Assembly: GCA_963575745.1 (NCBI GenBank)
Contig: CAUYUJ010016372.1
Coordinates: forward strand, 85,760 to 149,759
DNA length: 64,000 nt
Reading direction: 5' to 3'
Source of the DNA: Prorocentrum cordatum
Taxonomy: Eukaryota > Sar > Dinophyceae > Prorocentrales > Prorocentraceae
Below the pieces are notes generated by a model. The model ran no database searches, was not told the origin of the DNA, and saw only the letters and a list, made by a program, of their open reading frames with translations. The translations under genes were made by a program, and so were the position numbers. Of the stretch, positions 1-9,250 are shown one piece after another (positions within the stretch are counted from its first letter, which is position 1; the number at the start of each line of letters is the position of its first letter).

Positions 1-1590
1 GGTAGGCGCTCCAGCCAAGAATAGACTTGAGAAAAGTTTGACCGCAAGCAGGGCCGATAGCTCTGGCAGAAACCGTGCTTCCCGACCAAGCGCTCCACGT
101 CCTTGCGGTAGACCAGCTGCTGGCCCAGGAGTGCGAGGGTGGCCGCGAAGAGGTCCACGCGGCGGCGGCGAGTGGTACCCAGCCAGTGCTCCGTGGGGTG
201 GACCTCGGTGCCCTGGAACTCGCCGCTGCCGCCGTCCACGGACTTGCCGTGATGCACAGGAACTCCCAAGCGGTCCCAAGCGCGCTCGGCCTTGGTCATC
301 CAGAAGTCGGCCTGGCTCCGCGCGCGGTCGCCTGCAGAGCGCGCGTCCAGCGCCCAGAGGTCGTCAATGATGGACCCCCAGAGCGGCAGCTCGGTGGGGC
401 AGGGCTGGTCAAACGTCACCCTGCGCTCCTGGGGTAGCCCTGCCTTCAGGAAAGCGGTGTCGGAAGCCGCCTGTGCCCAGCCCGCCGACGGCGCGAAGCC
501 CATCGGCGTCGCGTGGTGGAACGGGAACACCTCCCCCTTCCCTCCGCGCGGGTCAGGCACGGGCGGATGGGCCATGTACTTCCGCCAGGCTTTGCCGATC
601 GCCAGCTGGTGAAAGTAGTGGCGCAGGTCCCGCTTCCACAGCTTGACCCGCATGCCTGGCAGCGTCTTCACCACACGGAGCCGCGGCGGGTACGCGAAGG
701 TCGGCCGAGGGAGAGCGTCAGGGTTGAGCAGCTGGTTCACTGGCAGGTCCGAGATCACCCGCTGCTCCGTATCTGACTTCTTCACGCCGAACGCCCCAGC
801 CACGAGAGCAACCCCACGATGCTTGCGCACCCTCTTCTTGGAGCCGTACCCCTGCAGGCCCGCCGCCACGTTGCGCGCCACGAGACTGGGGTAGGTGGGC
901 CCCACCAGCGTGTGAGGCCTCTTGAGCCTGGCGGGCCGCCGATCCACGCTCAGGAGCAGCGATCGAGGGCAGCGCACCTGATGAGCAAGCCCAGGAAAGT
1001 GCTCGTCCAGCAGCCCAGCCAGGTCGACGACGGCGGCGCGGTCTGGCACTCCGCCACGCTCGCCGAGGGGCTCCGCGACGCACCTGGACGGCTCGTAGCC
1101 GCCGGAGTGACGCAGGACCTCTTGAATTGTCGCCGCCTCTGGCCAAGCCAACTCGGCCGCGAGGAAGCGGGAGACGCCCATCAGCATGCGCCTTTGCACA
1201 CGTCGCTGGGCTTGCGTCGGCAACATGGTGTAGTCGCCGTCTCCGTCGTACAGATCGTTGAGCGCGACGATGCACATGTTCGCCCAAATCAAAATTGCGT
1301 CCCGATGCTGCCGCCCGAACTTTGCGAGCTCGGCGTCACCACGCCGCAGCAGAGGGACTGGGAAGATGCCTGGCGAGGTCTTCCCGAACTCCACGACACG
1401 CGGCCGACCGAGGTGCCCACGGCGTAGTGGCAGCCCCAGCGGCCCTCCAGCGAAGCTCAGCCATTCGCCCAGACCGACCAAGACGGAAGCCAACGTGCAC
1501 TCCTGGCCCCCGCGGCGCAGCCACCTCTGCCGCGCCCTCCGCCACCTCGTCACATGGTGAGCTTCAAGAGGCCGCCTGCAGCGACCCCGC
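1..1590 (-). CDS. Retrotransposon pol fragment with reverse transcriptase domain (runs off the window)
   Basis: This minus-strand frame is open without a stop from the end of the gag-like ORF to the window edge (about 529 codons). It has no useful ATG at its start, which suggests expression as a gag-pol fusion. RT landmarks, read by translating the minus strand: a motif-A-like DLRHYFHQLA at about 600-630, a motif-B-like MGFAPSAGWAQAASD at about 459-503, and the catalytic Asp pair as IIDD at 360-371. LGVPVHHGKS follows at about 238-262, where RT motifs D/E lie. ISDLPVN and RLRVVKTLPG precede motif A. The two Asp residues are intact, but the residue two before them is Ile, not the usual Tyr. 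Protease, integrase and RNase H would lie outside the window or are absent, so LTR, DIRS-like or LINE class cannot be fixed. The frame is -1 relative to gag. Confidence 0.72.
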
Positions 1591-3460
1591 CCCCCGTGCC
1601 AGCTAGCAGCTCCGCGGCCTCTGCCTTCTCCCAGGAGCCGCCCTTGGCCTTCGCCCGCTGGATCGCGATGATGCGCTGCGCCAGCACGTCCATCGCGGTC
1701 GCCAGGTCCTGCGCGTTGATCAAGTCCGTGACGAGCGCCAACGTCTGCACCTCGCGCTGGTCCCGCAGCTCGGTCAAGCCCGAGTGCGCCTGCGCCCACG
1801 TCGTCACCGACGCGCGCCTCAGCTGCATGGTCTCCGTCAAGCGCCCGTGGCTCAACTTGCGGTGCACCATCGCCAGGAAGTACCCCGAGAGCGCGCCCGG
1901 GTGCTTCGCCGCGAACGCCAGGAGGTCGCCCTTGGCCTTGAACTTCTCGGTCTCCAACTTGCGCTCCTGGGCGGGGTCGACCCGATGGCTCTTTGCCTTG
2001 GGCCCGCGCCACCGCAGGTAGTCGCTGCTGCTGGAGGAGCTGCTGTCGCTCGAGCTTGACGAGCCGCTGGAGTCGGACCTCTTCTTCTTCTTTTTCTTCT
2101 TCTTCTTCTTGGTGGCAGACTTCTTGTCTTTCTTCTCTCGCTTGCTGCTCTTGCCGCCTCCATCCTGCAACTGGCCCTGGATCGCGCGGACCTCCTGAAG
2201 CAGTGACGCCAGATCGATGCCCGCTGCTGGGGCGGCTGCTGCCCCGTCGGGCGCTCCCACGGCGCCGAAACCCAGACCCGCGGCAGCCGCGGGCCCCGCC
2301 GCGCCCGCGGCGGGTAGCGCAACCGCGCCTGCGGGTGGGGGCGCCGCTGCGGCTCCCGCGGCTCCCGCTGCTGCTGGCACGACGGCACCGCCCCCTGCGG
2401 GTGGCAGAGGGCCCCCCGCTGGCATGAAGGCGGGGATCGACGCCGCCTGCGAGCCCGCGTCGAAGATCGCCCCCGGCGCCAGCGCGAACGTCTGCAGGGC
2501 CGCGTCCACGCCCTGGGCCTCCAAGCGCAGCGCGGCAAGCTCGGCCACACTCGGGTCCCACTGGACCGCGGCGTGCGGCGGCTCGCACACCCAGTTGGCC
2601 TGGGCGCCAGGAACGCCAAACGGCGGCATGCGGAGGCCTCCCCCTCCAGGCACGACCACAGCGCGGAAATGCCCTGGCAACAGGCGCACCAGCACCCAGA
2701 TGAACGTGACCCCCGTCGCGTCCGTCGTCAAGCCCAGGCTGTAGTCTGCGCCCCGCACCTGCCCGAAGACCAGGACCTCGCCCCACTCGCCGCCGCGGGA
2801 AAGCAGCACCCAGCAAGGGTCGGCCGCCCCGACGGCTACGCCACCTGCAAGCGCCATCTCCACCAAGGCGTACTCGAGAGCGGTTGAAGCGGCTGCGAGC
2901 TCGTGAGCGCGTGCGCGGTCGGCCCGACGGGCCGCCCTCCAGCCACGGAGCCCTCCGACGGCCTGCGCGCCCAGAGCCCAGGCAGCCCCAAGCGCCGCGC
3001 GGCCACGCGTCCAGGCGGCTCGGGCTCCCCGTGCCAGCCAGCCGCGATGCTCCCAAGCGAGAGCAAGCAAGGAGCTCGCGAAGGTCGCTGCCGCCTGCAG
3101 CGCGCGCCAGCCCCAGCAAGAGGCAGCGTGGGCGGCCTCGCCCAGCGCGGCGACGCCTCGCGCCCCCGCGACAGTCAGCACCCGAGCCGCCTCAGGCCCG
3201 AAGTGCCCAGCAGCCCAGCTCGCCAGATGCCAGGCTACCTGGCTCCAGAGCAGCGCCCCCGAGCCAGCGAGGAGGGCTGATCGCGCGCAGACTGCGACCT
3301 GGGAGTGGCTCGTCGTGGCGCCCGTCCCGATCGCCGCCAGGCGATCTTGAGCCAGAATGATTACGAGCGTGAATCCTGAAAGAGAGGCTGGCAGAACATC
3401 AAAGGCAGCCCATTCCAGGAGCACGGACGTCGAGACGAGGCTGGATGAGAAACCTGGCAT
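1550..3460 (-). CDS. Gag-like ORF of a dinoflagellate-type retrotransposon, 636 aa
   Basis: This is the longest open frame with a plausible protein composition in the left 4 kb. Residues 1 to about 200 are rich in Ala, Trp and Leu. About 200-340 is a mixed region that looks folded. About 345-415 is an Ala/Pro/Gly linker. About 450-465 is an almost pure Lys run, followed by a Ser run to about 490. About 495-636 is a helical, charged domain that includes KHPGALSGYFLAMVHRKL and DVLAQRIIAIQRAKAKGGSW. From memory, this layout (Lys run, Ser run, then a helical domain with DVLAQR) is common in dinoflagellate retroelement proteins upstream of RT, and I infer a nucleic-acid-binding gag-like role. No CCHC knuckle is visible. 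The RT frame follows in -1 phase with overlap. The start is the first ATG of the frame; the true start could be further in. Confidence 0.6.
   Translation of the reverse strand: MPGFSSSLVSTSVLLEWAAFDVLPASLSGFTLVIILAQDRLAAIGTGATTSHSQVAVCARSALLAGSGALLWSQVAWHLASWAAGHFGPEAARVLTVAGARGVAALGEAAHAASCWGWRALQAAATFASSLLALAWEHRGWLARGARAAWTRGRAALGAAWALGAQAVGGLRGWRAARRADRARAHELAAASTALEYALVEMALAGGVAVGAADPCWVLLSRGGEWGEVLVFGQVRGADYSLGLTTDATGVTFIWVLVRLLPGHFRAVVVPGGGGLRMPPFGVPGAQANWVCEPPHAAVQWDPSVAELAALRLEAQGVDAALQTFALAPGAIFDAGSQAASIPAFMPAGGPLPPAGGGAVVPAAAGAAGAAAAPPPAGAVALPAAGAAGPAAAAGLGFGAVGAPDGAAAAPAAGIDLASLLQEVRAIQGQLQDGGGKSSKREKKDKKSATKKKKKKKKKKRSDSSGSSSSSDSSSSSSSDYLRWRGPKAKSHRVDPAQERKLETEKFKAKGDLLAFAAKHPGALSGYFLAMVHRKLSHGRLTETMQLRRASVTTWAQAHSGLTELRDQREVQTLALVTDLINAQDLATAMDVLAQRIIAIQRAKAKGGSWEKAEAAELLAGTGGGVAAGGLLKLTM
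1589..1595 (-). promoter_or_regulatory. Candidate -1 ribosomal frameshift slip site between gag-like and pol frames
   Basis: On the minus strand the heptamer G GGG GGC sits in the gag frame as X XXY YYZ, about 40 bases before the gag stop. The pol frame is exactly -1 to gag and already open here. The sequence downstream is GC-rich and could fold. Placing the slip at this heptamer is inference: pol is also open upstream, so another site in the overlap is possible. Confidence 0.35.
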
Positions 3461-4140
3461 TCCGAAAACTATCCAGCAAGCTCTATCTATATGTATGTTC
3501 CCTTTTTCCTATAAAATTACATCCGGCACCCCCCCCGGCAAATCCACACTGGCCGGACCACGCCAACATAGTACCCGTGAAGGCTCCAAAATGGCTCAGG
3601 AAGGCCTCCAAAATTGCTCCCGGATCGTCCAGGAGGCCTCCACGCTGGCCCCATTACAACCCATAGGCACCCAAGACGGCCCCAAGAGAGTCCCACGACG
3701 ACCCAATAGCCCTCCAACGCTTCCAAGATAGCTTCCAAAACGGCCCCGAAGCGCCCCACGAGGGCCCCCAATCGGCACCGCAAAGCTCCCAACACAGCCT
3801 CCGACGACGTCAGACGGGCCAGGACCCCCATGAAACGGCACAGGAAGCCCCCAAGAACCCCCCAAAAGACCCCAAGAGGCCCGAGAAGGCTCCCAACACG
3901 GTCCCACGAGGCCCCCGACAAACTCCCTGGAAGCCGCAAGAATGCCACAATATTCTCCAACAGGGCCTCCTCGTAGTATTCTCCGCCTCCTCCTCTTCTT
4001 CATCCTTCTCCTCCTCCCCCCTCTCCTCATATCCCCTCATCCTCCTCCAACTGTTGCCCCAAGAGTTCCTTGAACGGCTTGGGGCGTACTTAGTCCGATA
4101 CCTATCGCAGTGGCTCGACCACGCCCCCCCTTTCTTAGAG
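3461..4140. repeat. Non-coding stretch with a degenerate CCAAGANGGCC short repeat
   Basis: From about 3590 to 3960 the plus strand is a run of diverged 10-12 base units around CCAAGACGGCCC and CCAAGAGGCCC. This family recurs at six other places in the window, always in this orientation. 3960-4060 is CTC/CCT-rich. Minus-strand ORFs across this stretch are Gly/Trp/Leu-rich readings of the repeat and are not supported as genes. Confidence 0.6.
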
Positions 4141-4373
4141 CCGCAGCAACCTTGAGTTTCATCGTGAATGCCCATCAGCGGATCTAGCTGTCCTACATAT
4201 CCTTGCAGGTCGTCGGGGTGTTGCCAGGCCTCAATAGGACAAGTTACACCGTGAGTTTGATCATGAGTGCCCATGAATGGATCGAGCTCTCCTACATATC
4301 TCTGCACGTCGTCGGGGTGTTGCCAGGCCTCACTAGGAGAAGTTACACTCAGCCGTCCCGGCCCCGTGTTCAC
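3810..4373 (-). CDS. Unknown ORF with a duplicated 33-residue unit (weak candidate)
   Basis: No family is recognised. The first 75 residues contain two copies of a 33-aa unit whose shared core is EAWQHPDD, then YVG, LDP, MG and HD. Most differences between units change amino acids without breaking the frame. After about residue 95 the protein turns into an Arg/Glu low-complexity run and then into reading of the CCAAGANGGCC repeat, so only about 4080-4373 has any coding look. It lies between the retrotransposon and the Helitron and is transcribed towards the former. It may be a pure DNA minisatellite whose 99-bp period happens to be a multiple of three. Confidence 0.25.
   Translation of the reverse strand: MNTGPGRLSVTSPSEAWQHPDDVQRYVGELDPFMGTHDQTHGVTCPIEAWQHPDDLQGYVGQLDPLMGIHDETQGCCGSKKGGAWSSHCDRYRTKYAPSRSRNSWGNSWRRMRGYEERGEEEKDEEEEEAENTTRRPCWRILWHSCGFQGVCRGPRGTVLGAFSGLLGSFGGFLGASCAVSWGSWPV
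4150..4347. repeat. Two-copy 99-bp tandem repeat
   Basis: The segment GTCGTCGGGGTGTTGCCAGG occurs at 4209 and again at 4308. The flanking sequence follows the same 99-base offset with roughly 15-20% differences by eye. The period equals 33 codons. Confidence 0.8.
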
Positions 4374-4639
4374 AAGTCCCCACGCAACAGCGCTGGTGGC
4401 TTCTCTGTACCCCTTACCTACCTCTTCTTCGGTTTCCGTTTAGGCTCCATCGTTCAGCGCCATGTTTGCCCGGCTGCCGTGGCGCCACGTGGTTGCGTCC
4501 ACGGCGGCCGCAAACGTTGTTGCGAACCCTTTCGACTCCCCGAGCCGCACTCCGCCTGTTACCATTGCGCGGCGGGGGCTTTGGACATTCCGCCCTCTGA
4601 GGCAACCAACCCTGGTTCTGTGCAGCCCGAAGGCCACGA

Positions 4640-5284
4640 CGCTGCAATGTTCTGCGTGCCAACAACACTTGCCTCGATCAGACTTCAGCATCAACCAAAG
4701 ACCCAGATCCACACGGAGGTGCCGCGCTTGCGCCGCCAGCGCAAAACCCCTCCGACGCTCACGCAATATTCTCTTGCGCTGCTTGCGGTGACACCCTCCC
4801 TCGGGATAGCTTCAGCACCAGACAACGCCATGAGAAAACAAAGGTATGCATCCAATGCATCGCTAACGCTCGCATCCCGCGGTCGTCTACAGCTTGCCAG
4901 TGCACGAGTTGCAAAGAAACGCTGTCAGTGGATGCCTTTGTCTCTCGAGGCGCCCCTGGACCAGACCCCGTCTGCGTTGATTGCACAGCGGCGGGCCGAG
5001 ACACGGCGGCTTGCGCACAATGCGGTCTCGTGCTCCCTCTGGGCGACTTTGGCACCGACCATCGCCAACGCCTACGCGGAGTGCACCGATCATGCGCCGA
5101 ACCTGGCCGACCCCCTGCCCATGCCCATGCGTTGTCCCTTGGCGCTCTCAACTACCCTTGCGAACATTGCGGGGCCTCGCGATTCCAGCGCGAGGTTGGA
5201 GGTTTCTGTTGTGCGAGCGGAAAGTACGTCATCGATTTCTCCCAATGCTACCAGCAGCCAAACGATGCCCATCTGCAGCTGTAA
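4640..5284 (+). pseudogene. Helitron N-terminal zinc-finger array (frameshifted, ends at in-frame TAA)
   Basis: Four spaced Cys pairs repeat the pattern CxxC, about 4 residues, LP or a similar pair, a hydrophobic-Phe position, then CxxC. Examples are CSACQQHLPRSDFS with RCRAC (about 4650-4735), CAACGDTLPRDSFS with CIQC (4775 on), CTSCKETLSVDAF with CVDC, and CAQCGLVLPLGDFG ending in HRSC, which lacks one Cys. The pattern resembles the treble-clef Stc1-type finger; that assignment is by eye. It is followed by CEHCGASRF...FCCASGK, which matches the Cys-rich lead-in normally found before Helitron Rep domains. Finger 1 is in another frame from the rest: a one-base shift lies near 4735-4745. The frame ends at TAA 5282-5284, although the Rep-like sequence continues in the same frame directly after it. 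The start codon is not determined. Confidence 0.6.
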
Positions 5285-6821
5285 AGACGCACCTGGCCAG
5301 TCAAGACTGCGGACGGGAACCTCGCCCACGACGACACCACGAATGCGCCGAAACTTACGGGCTTCACTGCCGATTCACGTCGTTACAACAGCTTGCTCAG
5401 CCTCGCCACCCACGAGGTCCAGAGTGCAACTCCTGAGCGAGAAGTTCGTTTTGGGGGTGTCCTCCGACCACCGTTCATCCGCATTCACGGCATCATGTGC
5501 AGGAAGGTGTACTCGGCAGCGGACTCTGGGCCAGTCCGCTACCTCGTTGTGGACGACCGCGAGCGACGCACCTGCGCCCGCGACCACGGCCTCGACCTCT
5601 CCATCGTGTCCCGACTCGAGAAGCTCATCATGCTGGGCAATGCACACATGCAGCACGTCCAGCACCTCAAATCAGTCTGGCCCCGTGCCCCAGAAGCTTC
5701 TGTCAGTCTCCGCTGGGGCGAAGGCGTCCAAGGGGTGGCCGCGGTAGTGCAACAGCGCCCCGACGCCATCGCCGAACCCAGGGCAGTGTGCTTTCGTTTA
5801 ACGCCAGGCGCTCGCCCACAATACCTTTCACCCTTGCACTGCCTGCGCGAACCCCTGAGTTACCCGCTGTGGTTTCCCTGCGGAGGCCGCGGGTGGAGCA
5901 CCGACGCCGTGTCCACTTTGGGCAATCACGCGACGCAGATGTGGTGGTGCCGCCAGCACCTCCTCCGCCAGCCCCATATGCACGCGTGCGGGCGTCTGCT
6001 GAATGACTGGCTCATCAACATGTCCTGCCGCATGGAGGACGAGAGGCTGTCGCTGGTCAGGAGAGAGCAAAGCGCCCGCGTTGCCAGCCGCAGAGATCTG
6101 TGCGAGGCCCTGGCCAACGAACATATCCCTCCCAGCACAGTAGGCACCAAGTACTACCTCCCTTCCACCGTCCCTGGCTCCCCACGCCATCTCAAACGAC
6201 TCCAAGTGGACGCGTTGGAACTCGCGCGCCGGAAAGGCCCCCCTACTTACTTCATCGCCCTTACCTGCAACCCCCACTGGCCAAAGATCCGGGAGGCACT
6301 CGCCCCTGGACAGACGGCCGCCGACCGCCCTGACATCACGGTGCGAGTTTTTCACGGACGTCTCGAGAAGATGATGGCATACCTGAAGTCGGAGTTCTGC
6401 GGCCAGCGTCGGTACGTCATCCGCGTGATCGAGTACCAGAAGCAGGGCCTGCCGCACGCGCGCATCGCCCTCGCTTGCACCACCCCACCTACTACAGCCG
6501 AAGAGGTCGACGCCGTAATTTCCTGTGAGGTCCCGCCGGAACCTGGTAAACTCCGTGACCTGGTCTTGCTCCGCATGATCCATCGATGCAACCACTCATG
6601 TCGCCCTGACGACCCAGCACAGGAATTCGTCAAAGGTTGCCCTTGGCCTGTCAAGGACGAGACCGACTTCGACGTCCGAGGGCACCCCCACCACCGACGC
6701 CGCTCGCGCGGCCACGCGCGCCCAAACTGCGTGCAACAGGCTCCTGCATACGGACGCCGGAATGTGTGCTGCAACCGGCTCGTCGTCGAGCACTGCCCCC
6801 GCCTGCTCCTGCTCTGGGAAG
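5285..6821 (+). pseudogene. Helitron Rep domain, exon 1 part (HUH motif changed to HAR)
   Basis: It is in the same frame as the zinc-finger block, starting just after the TAA; the first ATG in this part is at 5393. Visible Helitron_like_N landmarks: SRRYNSLLSLATHEVQ, FIRIHGIMCRKVY, PGSPRHLKRLQVDALELARRKGPPTYFIALTCNPHWPKI (split here for length: PGSPRHLKRL then TYFIALTCNPHWPKI), YVIRVIEYQKQGLPHARIAL, and FVKGCPWPVKDETDFD. NRLVVEHCPRLLLLWEG closes the exon. The metal-binding HUH motif is normally His-x-His; here it is H-A-R (CAC GCG CGC), so the second His is lost by an apparent A-to-G change. The frame joins exon 2 at a Gly codon split by the proposed intron. In the genome the ORF reads on into intron sequence and stops at 7058-7060. 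Confidence 0.75.
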
Positions 6822-7295
6822 GACCGGCGGAACGCCTCTCCGCGCGAGGTTTCCTCATCCACGTCGCCGTCTTCGTCCTCTTCCTCCTTCTCTGTCTCCG
6901 CCTTAACGAACCCTCCTTGCCTTCCTCCTCCCCGCCCCCCCCCCCCCCTTCCCGCTTCTCGACCCTCCTTCCCGCAGACTTCCACTTCTCCAAATTCCTG
7001 TCCCGATGGGCCGCCCAGTGTATGTTTTTCAAACACTATCAGCAACAAACAGCGTGCTAAACAACCTGCCCTCCGAGGCCTTTTTTTTGACATCCCCGTT
7101 TCGAGCCCGCGACTCAGCAAAACGTGCATTTCGGGCCACCCAGCGACCACCTGGAAGTCTGATTTCTGATGAGTTTCCACGCGCGGCCTTCCCCTTCTTT
7201 TCCTCCTCCTGACCATGCGTCTTCCTCTTTTTCCCCCGACCCCCCCTGCCCATCATGTATACCCCCTTCCCGATATGGAGAGGTGTTCTGCCGAG
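6822..7295 (+). other. Probable GA-AG intron inside the Helitron Rep domain (or 6822-8402 if the second acceptor is used)
   Basis: Rep homology breaks after LLLLWEG and resumes at HANVKFAG. Removing 6822-7295 joins GAA G to GA CAC and restores the expected Gly-His step in frame. The intron begins GA and ends AG, with G as the first exon base (AG|G). GA donors and AG|G acceptors are known in dinoflagellate nuclear introns. The interior includes a poly-C/CCT stretch at 6925-6960. The same acceptor sequence is duplicated 1107 bases downstream at 8402. Confidence 0.55.
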
Positions 7296-9250
7296 GACAC
7301 GCGAATGTAAAGTTTGCGGGAAACGTGAACCTCTTCGGGTACCTCTACACATGCATCTTCAAGGGCCCCGACCACACCCAGTACCACATATCTGACGACG
7401 CGACCGACGAACTCACAGATTGGCAACGTGGACGGTACTTGTGTGCCACTGAGTGCGCCTGGCGGATTTTCGGATATCAGACTTACGAGCGCGCCCCCCG
7501 CGTCATCTGTTTACCTGTGCACCTCTCTGGCGACGATTGGGCCACCTCTGCTGACGGCGGCGAGTCGGACGCGCTCCAGACCACAGTTTCCCCTCTGCTG
7601 CGCTATTTCCTTCGGCCCGCCGCTGCCCCTTTCAACGACCTGCTCCACCATGAATACTTCGAGTCCTTCATGGTCGCCAAGACTTGCCCGATTGGCCTGC
7701 GATGCTTCTTCCCAGACCTCCTCCCTGATGCGGCTCAGCGACCCAAGGGCCCGTCCACATTTACATTCCAGTGCCGAGTTCGCGGCGCCCTGTGCACTTC
7801 CCAAGTGCCGCCCGTCCTCGACGCAGCCCCAGGAGGCAGCCAATGTCTTGTCTACCTCAAGCAGAAAGGCGAGCATCCGGTTTGCCGCTTGGAGATGAAG
7901 TTCCCCCGGCAGAAGGATGTATTTTTTCCTTCGCCACATGTTGCTCAACTACCCCAACTGTACTTTCGAGGACTGCAATACTCACAGTGGACATTCGTGC
8001 CCATCCTACGAGAGGCAATGATTGCCACTGGGCTGTTCACCCACGAAGACGAAACCTCCCGTGTAATGGGCGAATTGGTCTCGCTCCGATACATTGCGTC
8101 TCAACTACTGTTCGCTTTCGTCGTTCTCCTCGAGCAGGGCGCCATCAGTAAAAAACAACGTGCAAAACAACCTGCCTTCCAAGACGTATTTTTTTGACAT
8201 CCCCGCTTCGAGCCCGCGACTCAGCAAAGCGTGCATTTCGGGCCGCCCAGCGACAACCTGGAAGTCTGATTTCTGATGCGTTTCCACGCACGGCCTTCCC
8301 CTTCTTTTCCTCCTCCTGACCATGCGTCTTCCTCCTCTTCCCCCGACCCCCCCTGCCCATCATGTATACCCCCTTCCCGATATGGAGAAGTGTTCTGCCG
8401 AGGACACGCGAATGTAAAGTTTGCGGGAAACGTGAACCTCTTCGGGTACCTCTACAAATACATATTCAAGGGCCCCGACCACACCCAGTGCCACATATCT
8501 GACGACACGACCGACGAAATCACATATTGGCAACGTGGACGCTACTTGCGCGCCGCTGAGTGCGCCTGGCGGATTTTCGGATATCAGACTTACGAGCGCG
8601 CCCCCCACGTCATCTGTTTACCAGTGCACCTCCCTGGCGACGCTTGGGTCACCTTTGCTGACGGCGGCGAGTCGGACGCGCTCCAGACCACCGTTTCCCC
8701 TCTGCTGCGCTATTTATTTCGGCCCACCGCTGCCCCTTTCAACGACCTGCTCGACCATGAATACTTCGAGTCCTTCATGGTCGCCAAGACTTGCCCGATT
8801 GGCCTGCGATGCCTCTTCCCAGACCTCTTCCCTGATGCGGCTCAGCGACCCAAGGGCCCGTCAACATTTACATTCCAGTGCCGAATTCGCGGCGCCTTGC
8901 GTACTTTCCAAGTGCCGCCCGTCCTCGACGCAGCCCCAGGAGGCAACCGATGTCTTGTCTACCTCAAGCAGAAAGGCGAGCATCCGGGTTGCCGCTTGGA
9001 AATGAAGTTTCCCCGGCAGAAGGATGTATTCTTCCTTCGCCACATGTTACTCAACTACCCCAAACGTATATTCGAGGACTGCAGTACTCACAGTGGGCAT
9101 TCGTACCCATCCTACGAAGAGGCAATGATTGCCACTGGGCTGTTCACCCACGAAGACGAAACCTCCCATGTAATGGGCGAGTTGGTCTCGCTCCGATACA
9201 TTGCGTCTCAACTACGGTTCGCTTTCGTCGTTCTCCTCGAGCAGGGCGCC
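7038..9250 (+). repeat. Tandem duplication of about 1107 bp inside the Helitron gene
   Basis: Copy 1 is 7038-8143 and copy 2 is 8144-9250. Each starts with ATCAGTAAAAAAC or a close variant, carries the 3' half of the proposed intron with its AG|G acceptor, and ends at GAGCAGGGCGCC inside the next exon. Identity is about 94% over the first 210 exon bases compared by eye. The offset is 1106 before and 1107 after a T-run indel near 7085/8192. Confidence 0.92.
7296..8143 (+). pseudogene. Decayed first copy of the duplicated Rep exon
   Basis: It encodes the same segment as 8403-9250 but has lost key positions. The two-Tyr motif reads YLYTCIFKG here against YLYKYIFKG in copy 2, so the second Tyr and the Lys are gone. 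From about 7925 to 8015 it runs in a shifted frame relative to copy 2 (FPSPHVAQLPQLYF against FLRHMLLNYPKRIF) and then returns. If the exon 1 donor is joined to the second acceptor, this copy is removed as intron. The open frame around it runs 7169-8197. Confidence 0.7.

Noticed and set aside
718-1287. 189-residue minus-strand ORF
   Set aside because: It is a shadow of the RT frame, which is open across the same bases and carries the RT motifs.
4203-5747. 514-residue plus-strand ORF overlapping the Helitron
   Set aside because: It is in a different frame from the zinc fingers and Rep motifs and lacks motifs itself; a shadow frame.
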